A DNA stretch of 64,000 nt from Syngnathus acus. Lineage: Eukaryota > Chordata > Actinopteri > Syngnathiformes > Syngnathidae. The position numbers and the translations under genes were made by a program. Every line of letters starts with the position of its first letter. The first letter of the stretch is position 1. The notes under the pieces were generated by a model. The model had not been told where the DNA came from, did no database searches, and saw only the letters and a list, made by a program, of their open reading frames with translations. The DNA lies in the NCBI RefSeq assembly GCF_901709675.1, contig NC_051106.1, positions 3,854,001 to 3,918,000 of the forward strand, in the 5' to 3' direction. Below are positions 10,091-19,790 of the stretch, piece by piece.

Positions 10091-12335
10091 TCAACTAGAT
10101 TGATCGCTTGTCCTACTGACTTTACTCTGACTTTTAAGTTGCGTTTTACTGCCAAAGCTGCTCATGGAGGCCTTTGCTTTCATGTCGGTCAAAGCTGTTT
10201 TACTCGTTGCTAGGGAACCACACTCCATGAGTCTCCTCGCTCTCTTCTCTGTGTCCGCCTTGTCCACGAGGTACTCCTGAAACCAGTTATCCTTTAGTTG
10301 GACTCAAATTAAAGCTACCAAACTAATTTCTTACCTTCACCATGTCCATCATTACGGATGTGCTCATGTTTTCCAGATTTCCATACGCTGGCAGGTAACA
10401 CTGCTCTGCGAGGTTGCTGATGGCCAAAATTAGGCTTCCTACTTCCTCAGCCTGAGAGAGGATGATATGCATAATGCTTTTAAATTCCAACCTTATTTGT
10501 CTAACGATACAAGTATATACATATCCTGCAAAAAAAAAAAAATCTCTTTCAAATGTAGTAGGATTTTATTTTAGTGTTCTAAAAGTGCAGCTTGAATGTT
10601 TGCAAAGAGTTTCCTTGTGTGTGACCTTCTTTCTGGACTGTCCTTGCTCCTTCAGCAGTTTGTCCTCTTCCTGCTTGTTTTTCTCTTTCAAGCTCTCCAA
10701 CTCCCTCTGAAGTTCATAAAGTTCTTTACTAGCCATCTAAGCAAAAGGTAACAAGTCAGGTCAGGTCAAGCTCCCACGTATGGGGAACGTTACTGGTCAA
10801 GCCGAACCAATTTGAGCAAGTTGTGTCCTCGCTCGATGGCATGCAGCTGTTGCCTGCCCCGCTCCACCTCCTCCTCCACACGGCCCAAACGGCGCAGCAG
10901 CTGCTGGTGGGTAAAGCGCAACGTCTCATGGCGCCGGATGATGGGCATGACTGCATATTCCGAGTCGGTCTCACGGTGACCTTAAAAAAGGCAGCACAGT
11001 TAATGCAGTGTGCTTAATAGCAGTCGGAGGTGGAATTTCTTTTCTTTTTTCTTGAATTTTTTCCCCAAAAGAAATTGTGTCCCTGTTTTTAATGGCAAAA
11101 CACATCGAGTCTGTTCAACCCAAACATATTATCAAATGTCCACATACCATTTGGAAGATAATCCAATGTTTTCATCAAAAAGTCCTCGTAGATTTTGTAT
11201 TTGGATAGTCTCTCCTTCAAAACGAGCCTCCTGTCGATTGAAATAAATAAATATGTCACTGGAGTTGATATTGAGCATCACGAAAAGGTGAAAGCTCTCA
11301 CTTAGCTCGAAGTTGCTGCATTTGTTTAGTTAGCTCCTCCAACTCGTGCTGCTTCATTAAATTGTGCTCCTGCACTTCTTTATTCTGCTGCACAGCTTGA
11401 TTGCGCTTCACTTCATTGTCACTCAGAAACTTTTCAAACTTCTGTATTTTCTCTTTTGTCTGTGCGAAGATGCATGTCACAACATACGGTAATAAAATCA
11501 TATTTAAAGATGTAAATACATGTGTAGCATATCCGTAAACACACCTCTTGATATTTTATCTGCAGCTCAGACTTTCTTTGAGCCAGCTTCTCCACATTTT
11601 GCTTAAACTCTTCTCTTTTGAGTGCAAGAAGGTTGTTCACCTCATCCAGTTCGACTTGTTTCTTCAGAACCAAGGTCTTTTGTAGGGTGTTCACGCCAAT
11701 CTTGAGGATTCTGATTGGAGGCTAAATGGCAACCCAATAACAATTAAATTTATTTGCTGTGTAATGGTGGTCGGAAACATACATCTTTGGAAGCTTTTTA
11801 ATATTCATGCACATGAGCTAATAAGTAGATGAAAATACTCAGAGGTATATATTTATTTTTTGTGAAGGGCTGAGCATCTGAGTCTTAGCAGATGTCTCTT
11901 TTATACTGCCCTCTGGTGGCCAAAGTGCGCTCACCAGAATCAGCAGAACAATATGGATTAAAAGAGCAACTAAAAATTTTATTTGTCATTCAAGCTTTGA
12001 TTAAATATCACGTTTAGAGTGTTATTTTTCATTTTAAAAAATTGGTATTGCATGTTTACCTTCTATTTTCTTGCAATTCATATTGGTCACGTGCAGTACA
12101 AAAGTTCGTCTCACCTCAGTGACAACAGGTATGTAATTCACATTCTCCTCTCTTTTCCTGAGAAAATGAACATTGTGCATAATTGAGGGTGAGTTGAGTG
12201 GGATTGGAATCAAAAATGGGAGCAGGCCTACCTGCAGTCATCGGGCTGAGTAATAAAAATGTTCCTCGTCTTCTTCTCCACTCTAAGCTTCAGCCGCTCG
12301 TAGTCCGCCAAGAAAGGAAACGTGTTGGTCATCAT
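10091..12335 (-). CDS. ccdc197: DUF4200 coiled-coil protein, CCDC42/CFAP73 family, likely CCDC197
   Basis: Nine coding exons on the minus strand: 12335-12232, 12157-12115, 11721-11545, 11459-11302, 11230-11148, 10980-10794, 10728-10626, 10451-10335 and 10276-10091. They give 385 aa with consistent phases. Most of the protein is charged coiled coil. The DUF4200 core includes KIQKFEKFLSDNEVKRNQA in exon 4, close to the KFxxFLxxxExKR pattern of CCDC42 and CFAP73. The C-terminus is Ser/Lys-rich. Family members are axonemal or manchette proteins of motile cilia and sperm flagella, so a ciliary role is inferred. The symbol rests on position: CCDC197 lies between OTUB2 and ASB2 in human. The protein starts with two Met codons (12335, 12332). 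Exon 7 has two candidate acceptors 8 nt apart; only the downstream one keeps the frame. Confidence 0.85.
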
Positions 12336-12416
12336 GTTAATGGCAAGTAAAAAAGTGTTGACCACATTCGAACGAACGCTGAACGTTCCGGATGTTTTTT
12401 TTCTGGACGACGCTCG

Positions 12417-12430
12417 GTTGCCCGGAGACC
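12417..12430. promoter_or_regulatory. X-box-like RFX site, distal half imperfect
   Basis: GTTGCCCGGAGACC fits the RFX X-box pattern of GTTGCC, two spacer bases and an RRNAAC half, with one mismatch in the last half. It lies 82 bp upstream of the ccdc197 ATG. RFX factors with FOXJ1 drive ciliary genes, which agrees with the coiled-coil family downstream. Confidence 0.45.
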
Positions 12431-12468
12431 ACGCCAGACTGAAGGGAATGTACTCGGGTCGGTTCTCA

Positions 12469-12482
12469 GTTGTCATGGCAAC
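12469..12482. promoter_or_regulatory. X-box (RFX binding site)
   Basis: GTTGTCATGGCAAC is a near-palindrome that fits the RFX consensus GTNRYCATGGNAAC. It sits 134 bp upstream of the ccdc197 ATG, at the distance usual for X-boxes of ciliary genes. Read from sequence; occupancy is inferred. Confidence 0.6.
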
Positions 12483-14089
12483 GTCCTCAAGAGGCGGAGA
12501 TGTTTGCACTGGGGATGCAAATGACTTCCGTAAGATGGAAGGAGACCAAGACGAGCTCACACTCTGTTTTAAATCTTGCCTCCCAAGAAGAAAGACCTCA
12601 ACGGAGAAGATGGGCTCAAAGAAAAACGTGATCGCACCAATTTGCTGACCTATTATCATATTAATGATGATTTTAATATTCTTGCAAGCTTGCATGAAAG
12701 AAATTTAAAAAAAATAATTTCCTTTCGGCAAATCTTTGATATACTATACCATTATTGATAGAAATATTGTTTATGTGTTTTATGTTTGCCATTATTTATC
12801 AATTCTGCATTAGTCACATACTGAAGATAATTGTGCTTTTGAAAACACAAATATATTCGTGGTCAAAAGAAGTGACACAACCATGTCAACAAGTAAAGTT
12901 CATCCTGGTTGAGCAATTAATGTGGTGAGTCTGGTCAAGTTCCTCTAGCTGCAAATAGACACGCTTGAAGTTCTTGTTTATGTCACTTCCAGTTTTGTCG
13001 CAGGAAGCGTATTTCACAAATGCTTTTGCAGACATAATTGTGAAACTCAAATGTGCATGACGGGCGCTGATTCATCACAGGAACTTTTTAATATTGTCTC
13101 CTGCTCGTGCAAGTAGAAGCTACTCTGAGTGATCGCTGGCACTGAGGTAAGCTGAAATTATGTGTGTAATAAATTTGGTCATACATGCATTTTTTAGAGA
13201 TACAAACATGTTTAGTAAATGTGGTTTAATATCAAATGTCAACCTCCTGCTACAACATTTAGTGTTGCAATTAATTTGACCAGGACATAACCTCACATCA
13301 GCTTTCCCTGTGGAGCAGCAAATGTGAGCAAACTCAGTTCAACATGTCCTTAAAAGGTATCTGTCCTCTTCGCCCGAGCTGCTCTCTGATGTCAACCACG
13401 GCACATTGCAGAGCTTTCATAAAAATGTAGTCTGATTTTAAGAGAGTGTGCACAACCTCCATAAATGGGCCTGTTGTTTTATTAAACGCTTCACACTTTT
13501 TTTTTGCTCTTCTCATCTTGCATCACCAGTTTGTAGGCAAACCGTCAGGACACATTGGATGTGGGACTGGACCTCTGGGATGATTGCAGTCAACAGATGT
13601 GGGTCTCTATATCAGAGACTGGACCTGGAAGGCAAAAACGGGCTGGCTGTTGACCTTTTCCCTACATCAGGAAACACTGTACACAGGTGAGCAATGCATG
13701 AGAGACCAACACACTCATCAACCCATTGGGATTTCGTTTTGTGTGCGATTTTGAGTACAACTGCATACTAGTTGTCGTGTGTTGCCCCAAGATGGCCACA
13801 GTTTGTGCAAATACTAAATGCCTGTAGGATTAAACGTCTTTGTATTCTTGTACAACCATAAAGTAAACACTTGCACCATGTACATTTTGCACTTTTGCCA
13901 CCTAGAAGCTATGCAGGGTCACATGGGATAGCTGTAAAAATGCAAACACAAGATAACAGGTGAATAAAAAGGTCATTCAAGGAGCAAGCATGCTTTCTAT
14001 AGCCCTGGCCAGGCTGATATTTGTTTCTGTGCGGGAACCAACACAAATTAAGTTAAGACTTCAGTTGTGGTTTACTTGAAAAAGTGTAG

Positions 14090-14424
14090 TACAGTAATCC
14101 CTCGTTTATCGCGGATAATTGGTTCCAAAAATCACCCGCGATAAGTGAAATCCGCGAAGTACGGTCACCAACAAGAAGTACTGGGCAGGTTAACGAGTTA
14201 GCGGAAAGATGCAAATTCACGGTTGTGCCAACACGCAAAAACGGACTTCTAAAGGAATGTAAACGAACATTTGGAGCAATACTACATCGTCCTAAAGGTT
14301 AGACACGTTTCCTCAATTTAGAAGTCTTATTTTGACTTTTAAATGTTTTTTTAATTTGGAAAAAAAATCCGCGATGTAGTGAAGCCGCGATAAACGAAAC
14401 GCGAAGTAGCGAGGGATCACTGTA
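14090..14424. mobile_element. Mariner-like MITE with terminal inverted repeats
   Basis: The left end reads TA-CAGTAATCCCTCGTTTATC. The right end, read on the other strand, is TA-CAGTGATCCCTCGCTAC. Both are followed by GCGG/CGCGA-rich inverted sequence. Length about 335 bp, no coding capacity, flanked by TA as expected for the Tc1/mariner superfamily. Confidence 0.75.
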
Positions 14425-14671
14425 GATTACAAGTATGGGTACATACAAATACCACTGCATTAACAATAATAATAATAAGTTAAATATTGAGATAATGTAT
14501 TTTCTTGAAAAACGCATCAGTGATGTATTGAATGTATGGTTATGAATGTCTTATCTTTTTAATCAGGGTGTTTAAATAGCAAAGGAAGCATGCAAATAAT
14601 GAAGGCAAATGACTGGCGAGGCAAACAAGCCTGTGTTGTGTTCAGGCTTCATGTTATCAGAGGACGCGTGA

Positions 14672-14742
14672 GTGTCCTGACATATAAGGATGAAGCCTGC
14701 CTCACAATAAGAGCCTAAAATAATCTGAGCGACCACAGCTGA
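14672..14742 (+). promoter_or_regulatory. Candidate asb2 promoter: TATA/CArG-like motif and E-box
   Basis: ACATATAAGG (about 14676) is both TATA-like and one mismatch from a CArG box. About 60 bp downstream lies the E-box CAGCTG, near 14738. The ATG follows at 14860. These motifs suit a muscle-expressed transcript, but each is short and the assignment is an inference. Confidence 0.35.
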
Positions 14743-14859
14743 TCCCCCACCACCACAACCACGCCTGCCTCCGCGCCTTTCTGCCTGCCCACCGCGGAGC
14801 TCGCTCGTCCGTCCGGCTGCGTGTGTGACAACTCAGCTGTCACCACCCAGCGTCAAGCC

Positions 14860-17800
14860 ATGATGACCAAATTCAGCTATTACCAATATCTAGCGCAGTT
14901 TCGTCACAGCCGAACTAAATCATCTATCGGTAATAATCCTGATGATGATTATGAGGTAACGTCGAGACTGCAAGGAGACAGCAGGGGAATGAACGTGACG
15001 TCACACGCGGAGTGAGTCTCTTATTCAACGCGTGTGCGTATCTATGCATGGCTTCCATTGTGCGGATAAGATATGATGACGGACCGTTTTGATATATATA
15101 ATATATATATATATACTGTATACAGTACTCCAAATATACAGTACTCCAAATTAAAAGTCGCGTGTGTAGCTTAACCTAAATAATCACTGATTATAGTTAT
15201 TACCTCTGCTCCGCCATATTATTGTTATTCTTTTTAATATGAGTATATAAAAAGCTAAAAAAGTGAAAGTAATCTGTAGAAATAAAGATCAAAAGTGCCA
15301 TTTCAGTATTCATGATGACATTTAACTACTTATATTATTTCTATCTACATCCAGGTTGATCTTTCAAGTTTCAAAATTCTAAGTCGCCTTGTATATATGA
15401 ATAAATGAATGAATGCATGAATTTTATTTGTCTCAAACATGTAAACAATACATCAATAAATAAATAAAAAACAAAGTGAAAGTCATGTAAAATATATATA
15501 TATATAAATATATATTCATTTACGTTCAAGGGATGTTAACCCAGTGGTCCTGGCAATCCAAGTGGGGGATGTAGAGGCTGTTAAGAAAGAGGCAGCATCT
15601 TCTCCTCACAGTCTGATAAGGGAGAACAAAGAAGGCTGGATCCCTTTGCATCATGCAGCCTTCAATGGACAGCTTGAATGCTTGAAGACCTTACTGAAAG
15701 GTATCACCTTGTGCAAATATATTCAAATATTCACAAATGAGTCCGTCAACTGGTTTATGTGCTGCTTCCTGCTCCAGCACATCCAAGTTCTGCAGACAAA
15801 CGCACCCTGCAGGAACAGACAGGGTTGCTGCTTGCCGTCTCTGGTGAACATTTGTCGTGTGTGACGTGTCTGCTGGAGGCTGGAGCTGATCCTGACATCA
15901 GCAACAAGAACAAAGAAACCCCTTTGTACACAGGTAGAGTAGCTCCATTATTTACCAAACAAGCAATGACAATTATATACTCACTTGCCAAATATTGTGC
16001 AGCCTGCAGGTTGGACAATGTGGACATGGTGAGGCTCATCCTCTCCTTTGGGGCCTCCGTGAATCAGCGGTGCGCTCAGGGATGGACAGCCCTCCACGAG
16101 GCCGTATCAAGGAACAACATAGCAACATGTGACATTCTCATTGGAGCTGGAGCCACTGCTAACCCCTCCAACACGTACAGCATCACGCCACTCATTGTAG
16201 CAGCTCAAACGGGACGTTTAGAAGCACTGAATTACCTCATCGGAAAAGGTAATCACATATGTGTACGTATTAATGATTATGAATTGATATTACAAAATGT
16301 TAACTTTTTTCCATGTTAGGCGCTGATGTAAACATGCAGACTTGTGATGGTGTCACAGCGTTGCACGAAGCAAGTAAAAATGGCCACAAAGAAATAGTGG
16401 CGGTGTTGTTGTCCAAAAATGCAGATGCAAATAAGATGGCTAACTCAGGATTACTCCCTCTACATGTTGCAGTTCAACATGGACACCGAGAGTGAGTTTA
16501 TTTATCGATTGCATGTGGAAAAAAAACTATGACTCATATGACCTTGTCTATGGTGCCTTTGTATTTAGGGTGGTGTCCCTGCTTGTCCCTGTGACTAGTC
16601 GCACTCGGCTTCGGCACAGCGCCATCGGCCCTCTGCACCTGGCAGCCGAGCACAACAGGCCGCAAGTGGCAGCTGTGCTCCTTAAAGCAGGCGTGGACGT
16701 AAACGCCACGCTAGCCCCCGCTCGCTCGGCCCGCTACGTCGACGGACGGGCGACGGCCCTCTGCTTCGCCGTCGCCAACGGCAGCGTCGAGACAACCGAG
16801 GTCCTCCTTAACGCCGGCGCTGCCACTGGCCTGGACCCGGTTAGTCCTCTGCTGTTGGCCGTGCAGAGAGGCAGCATGAGGACCGTGTCCCTGCTCCTGC
16901 AGAAAGGAGCTGACATCAACGCCAAAATCCCGTCTTGGGCTACGACGTTCCCTGCGGTTGTTGCGCTCTGTATGGACAATCTGCCTCTACTCAAGTGTCT
17001 TCTGGACAATGGCTGTGATGCCCTTTCCTGCTTCTCCTGCTCATACGGCAGAGGTCCTCATCCAGAACAAGCCCACATGAGAAGTCTTGGCACTGTATTT
17101 CCCTTCAACTGCAATGGACCAGCACATGAAGCAACACAGGTACCACAATGAAGAACAATATTTGTGAGACATCTTAGGTCAAAGGTGACAAAGGTTCTCA
17201 CACTCTGTAATATAATGAGTAGAAGTTCAATGAACCCCACCCACCCAATGAACAATTGATACTCCACCTAAAAATATTTGTGATTGCCTATGGATGCTGC
17301 AAGGTGGCAGCAAAGCACTTTTTTCTCCCTTTGGCCTAATTGGTGAGTCTTTCAGCCAACGCTGGAGAGTTGTCACGTGCCATGCCAGAGCACGCTCGGC
17401 CGGCAACTTCCCTCAGACACACCCCTTCATTCCCGTAATGTCTGTCACCTGCTTCCTCTTGTTACCTTGTGTATTTAAACCCTGCTCCTGTGTTTACCCT
17501 GGGGGTGTCTACTGTTGTCCCCTGTTTGTGTCCTGACAAGAGTAGGTTTGCGCCCAAAACAAACTGCAAATATGAGGGGTTCACTGATTTTGATATTTTG
17601 GGTGTGTTGAGATTGGGACAATGAAAAAACAAAAAAAATTGAAATCGAAAGCAAGGTAGCATTGGCTCAGGTTTTGATGCTATTTTTTTTCAGTTAGACA
17701 GTCTAACCGAAACATTTTACTTTCGATGTAAACTGACAACCGAAAAAACCCCTGCTGAATTAGCATTGTAAAACTTGCCTGTACATTATATATTTTTCAT

Positions 17801-18283
17801 GTCGTGTCAAAAACTGCCAAAAAAAAGGTTTTTAAAAAATCGACTCAAGTACAGTCATAAAGCAAGCTAATGTTTACTTGGTTACTTCCCACCACTATAT
17901 TGAACTTCTCCTTTTATTTTTCCTCTCTTTTAGTTCTGTCAATGGATTTCAACACCAACAATGAGCCAATGGGCCGGACCCATCATAGACTTGCTGCTGG
18001 AGCACGTCGCTCATGTTCAGCTGTGCAGCAAACTCACTCAACTCTTAGAGAGCCGCCACGAATGGGTCGCCGTCAGGAGGAAGTCACGTGAGGCGCACAC
18101 ACACACATCAAATTAGAGTGGATGGATATTAATAATTATTTTCTTTCCATAGTGTCACCTCGTCTACTGCGTCATCTTTGCAGACTGAGTATTCGAAGCC
18201 AAGTGGGCCCACACAGACTGCAATCCCTCTCGAGTTTACCTCTACCAGGAAGACTGATCACATACCTCACTGTGATGGACTGA
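14860..18283 (+). CDS. asb2: Ankyrin repeat and SOCS box protein 2, muscle-type isoform
   Basis: Substrate receptor of a Cullin-5/Elongin B-C/Rbx2 ubiquitin ligase. In muscle and blood cells it targets filamins and other cytoskeletal proteins (family knowledge). Eight coding exons: 14860-15011, 15531-15700, 15778-15933, 16003-16248, 16320-16491, 16569-17139, 17934-18087 and 18153-18283. They give about 583 aa. The N-terminus MMTKFSYYQYLAQF matches the muscle (beta) form of ASB2. About a dozen ankyrin repeats follow, for example GWIPLHHAAFNGQLECL, GWTALHEAVSRNN and GLLPLHVAVQHGH. The C-terminal SOCS box has the Elongin-C BC-box LLRHLCRLSIR and the Cul5-box-like LSSLPLPGRLITYL. Length is close to human ASB2. 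The start could be the first or second Met (14860/14863). Candidate polyadenylation signal ATTAAA at 18315. Introns 1, 5 and 6 are ordinary; intron 6 carries an LTR fragment. Confidence 0.94.
15090..15125. repeat. AT dinucleotide microsatellite
   Basis: A (TA)n run in asb2 intron 1. A second short AT run lies near 15491-15515, just before exon 2. Confidence 0.8.
17371..17535 (+). mobile_element. LTR-type fragment in asb2 intron 6
   Basis: Starts TGTCACGTGCCATGCC and runs in parallel with the longer copy at 33462-33905 for about 165 bp. It includes the shared GCTCGGCCGGCAACTTCCCT block and GTATTTAAACCCTG. It is truncated at the right side. Confidence 0.6.
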
Positions 18284-18803
18284 TGATGTTAAGATGACAT
18301 CTGGCATCTCAGCCATTAAATACATTTCGATTTGTATGTCTTTTTTTAAACCTAATATATCTCGTCTGTATATGTGTATTTATAAACTCTGTGATGTGAC
18401 TTTCTCTCCTTTATGTTTTTTTTTTATTATTATTTAAATTTCACAGGAACCCTCAGCGAAGGATAAAAATTCACTTAAGCCCACGGGATTTATTGTGGGA
18501 ATCGTTTATTTAAGAAATGAAAGCGGCTGTATCAAACATTACTGTGACTAAGAAAATCAATTCTACTCACATTTATATTTATTCTCATGATGAAAGAGAC
18601 CTTGAGTATATTTTTTTTAAAGCCAGGTCTATAAAAATCCTAAGAATAGAAACCTGTCAACTTACTGTCTGGCATCAGAGAAAAGAGAATGAAGAAGTGC
18701 ATTTTAGTCCTCTAAGGAGAAAACCAAAATAGACCCAAGTATTCCATTAAGTGCTTGAGGAAGAGTCTCATTATTGATGAACATAATTAGTCTTGTTTAC
18801 ATT
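18284..18803. other. Convergent spacer asb2 / fam181a
   Basis: The 3' UTRs of the two genes face each other. Candidate poly(A) signals are plus-strand ATTAAA at 18315-18320 (asb2) and minus-strand AATAAA at 18494-18489 (fam181a). No coding exon is seen. Confidence 0.5.
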
Positions 18804-19535
18804 TCAAATGAAGCCAAACACGCTGAAGATAGGGGATCTAATGGTGGGCTTGGTGGGTATCGGCTTGACCACCACATGAGTATGAATCGTCTGCCCACGC
18901 GGCTGTTCTACTCGCTCCGGCTCGGTCTTGCACCACAGTCCTAGAGCTGGATGGGGCACCACCATGTGGCCGTGGAGAATCTGTTGCTGCTGCTGGTGGT
19001 GGAACTGGAAAGGGCAGCAGGCGCACACGTTCAAGTCGTATTGAGAGTTCCGCTCCAATTTCAGCGCCTCTCTGGAGAGCGTGACCTTGGCGTCCTCATC
19101 TTGACCTCCCTTCCTGTGTTCTCGCATCTCCATCAAGGCGGCGTGGCTCTTTCTCAGTCCTGAGTGGGAGTGCTCCCTCTTGCTCAGCTTGGGTTCCTCC
19201 CAGAAAGAGGCCGGAAGCTGACGTTTCCTCATGGGCACCTGCTCCACGGATCCCGCCACTTTGTCTGCACTTGTTTGCACGCAGCCACCGCCGTTGCCCT
19301 TTTCTGGCTCCTGCAGACCCGCAATAGGCTTGGCGCACTGAGCGGACCTGAGCGGGTGACATCTTGGCACTCGAGAGTATTTCTGAGAGAAGCGTTTGAG
19401 CTGTTTCTGCAGGTACTTCCTGTGGTCCACCGAACGTCTGCACGGGGCCGACTTATCCAAGGCCGCCTTGATGTCGCTGGAAGCCAGGTTGACAAAATTC
19501 AGCAATGTTCTCACCTCGCTGTCTGCATTTGCCAT
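18804..19535 (-). CDS. fam181a: FAM181A, neural-expressed protein of unknown biochemical role
   Basis: Single coding exon of 243 aa. The N-terminal FAM181 block (residues 1-55) includes LLNFVNLASSDIKAALDK, CRRSVDHRKYLQKQLKRF and SQKYSR. The middle carries PMRKRQLPASFWEEP and the C-terminus VVKPIPTKPTIRSPIFSVFG. These three islands are the conserved parts of vertebrate FAM181A; the intervals are poorly conserved and basic. Family members are expressed in the embryonic nervous system, and FAM181 proteins have been reported to contact TEAD factors (a family statement, not seen here). The ATG at 19535 is the first in frame; the open frame continues upstream only from a TTG. It lies tail-to-tail with asb2, as in human. 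Two tiny upstream ORFs precede the start. A 5' UTR intron is likely. Confidence 0.93.
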   Translation of the reverse strand: MANADSEVRTLLNFVNLASSDIKAALDKSAPCRRSVDHRKYLQKQLKRFSQKYSRVPRCHPLRSAQCAKPIAGLQEPEKGNGGGCVQTSADKVAGSVEQVPMRKRQLPASFWEEPKLSKREHSHSGLRKSHAALMEMREHRKGGQDEDAKVTLSREALKLERNSQYDLNVCACCPFQFHHQQQQQILHGHMVVPHPALGLWCKTEPERVEQPRGQTIHTHVVVKPIPTKPTIRSPIFSVFGFI

Positions 19536-19689
19536 TTCATCCAATGCTTTTGTATTTTTCAATTCTTGTTGAATTACTCCATGTCAAAAATGGTAGTCCA
19601 TCTTGAAGAAGCTGCTTGAAGATAAGAGACACATGAAAACACAATTAAAGGGTGCATTCTCAACTAAGGACAATTTGGAGCACGTATTA

Positions 19690-19790
19690 ATGTCAAACAC
19701 GAGGCCCGCGGGCCAGATGTGGCCCGCCACATCATTTTGTGTGGCCTGCCCTGCTGAAGCAATTCATGTGCATCTACTTCATGTTTCATG
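19690..19790 (+). mobile_element. hAT-like repeat fragment
   Basis: TGTCAAACACGAGGCCCG followed by GGGCCAGATGTGGCCCGCC matches one end of the element at 27619-27921 read on the other strand. Only one end is recognisable. Confidence 0.6.

Larger units (their letters stand above)
12483..14859. other. Divergent spacer between ccdc197 and asb2
   Basis: Holds the two promoters. An open stretch around 13450-13690 ends at a donor-like GTGAGC but has no recognisable protein match. A mariner-like MITE occupies 14090-14424. (TAA)n lies near 14465-14480. I see no further gene. Confidence 0.4.

Noticed and set aside
10794-10798. Stop codon after LVRLDQ in ccdc197 as a true gene end
   Set aside because: The stop is part of the donor GTAACG; splicing to 10728 restores a long conserved coiled coil.
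13334-13690. Possible small gene from short frames on both strands
   Set aside because: No recognisable domain, no start context and no consistent splice partner.
15544-15864. 106-codon frame taken as one exon
   Set aside because: Exon 2 of asb2 ends at 15700 with a donor; the frame continues into the intron, and exon 3 uses another frame.
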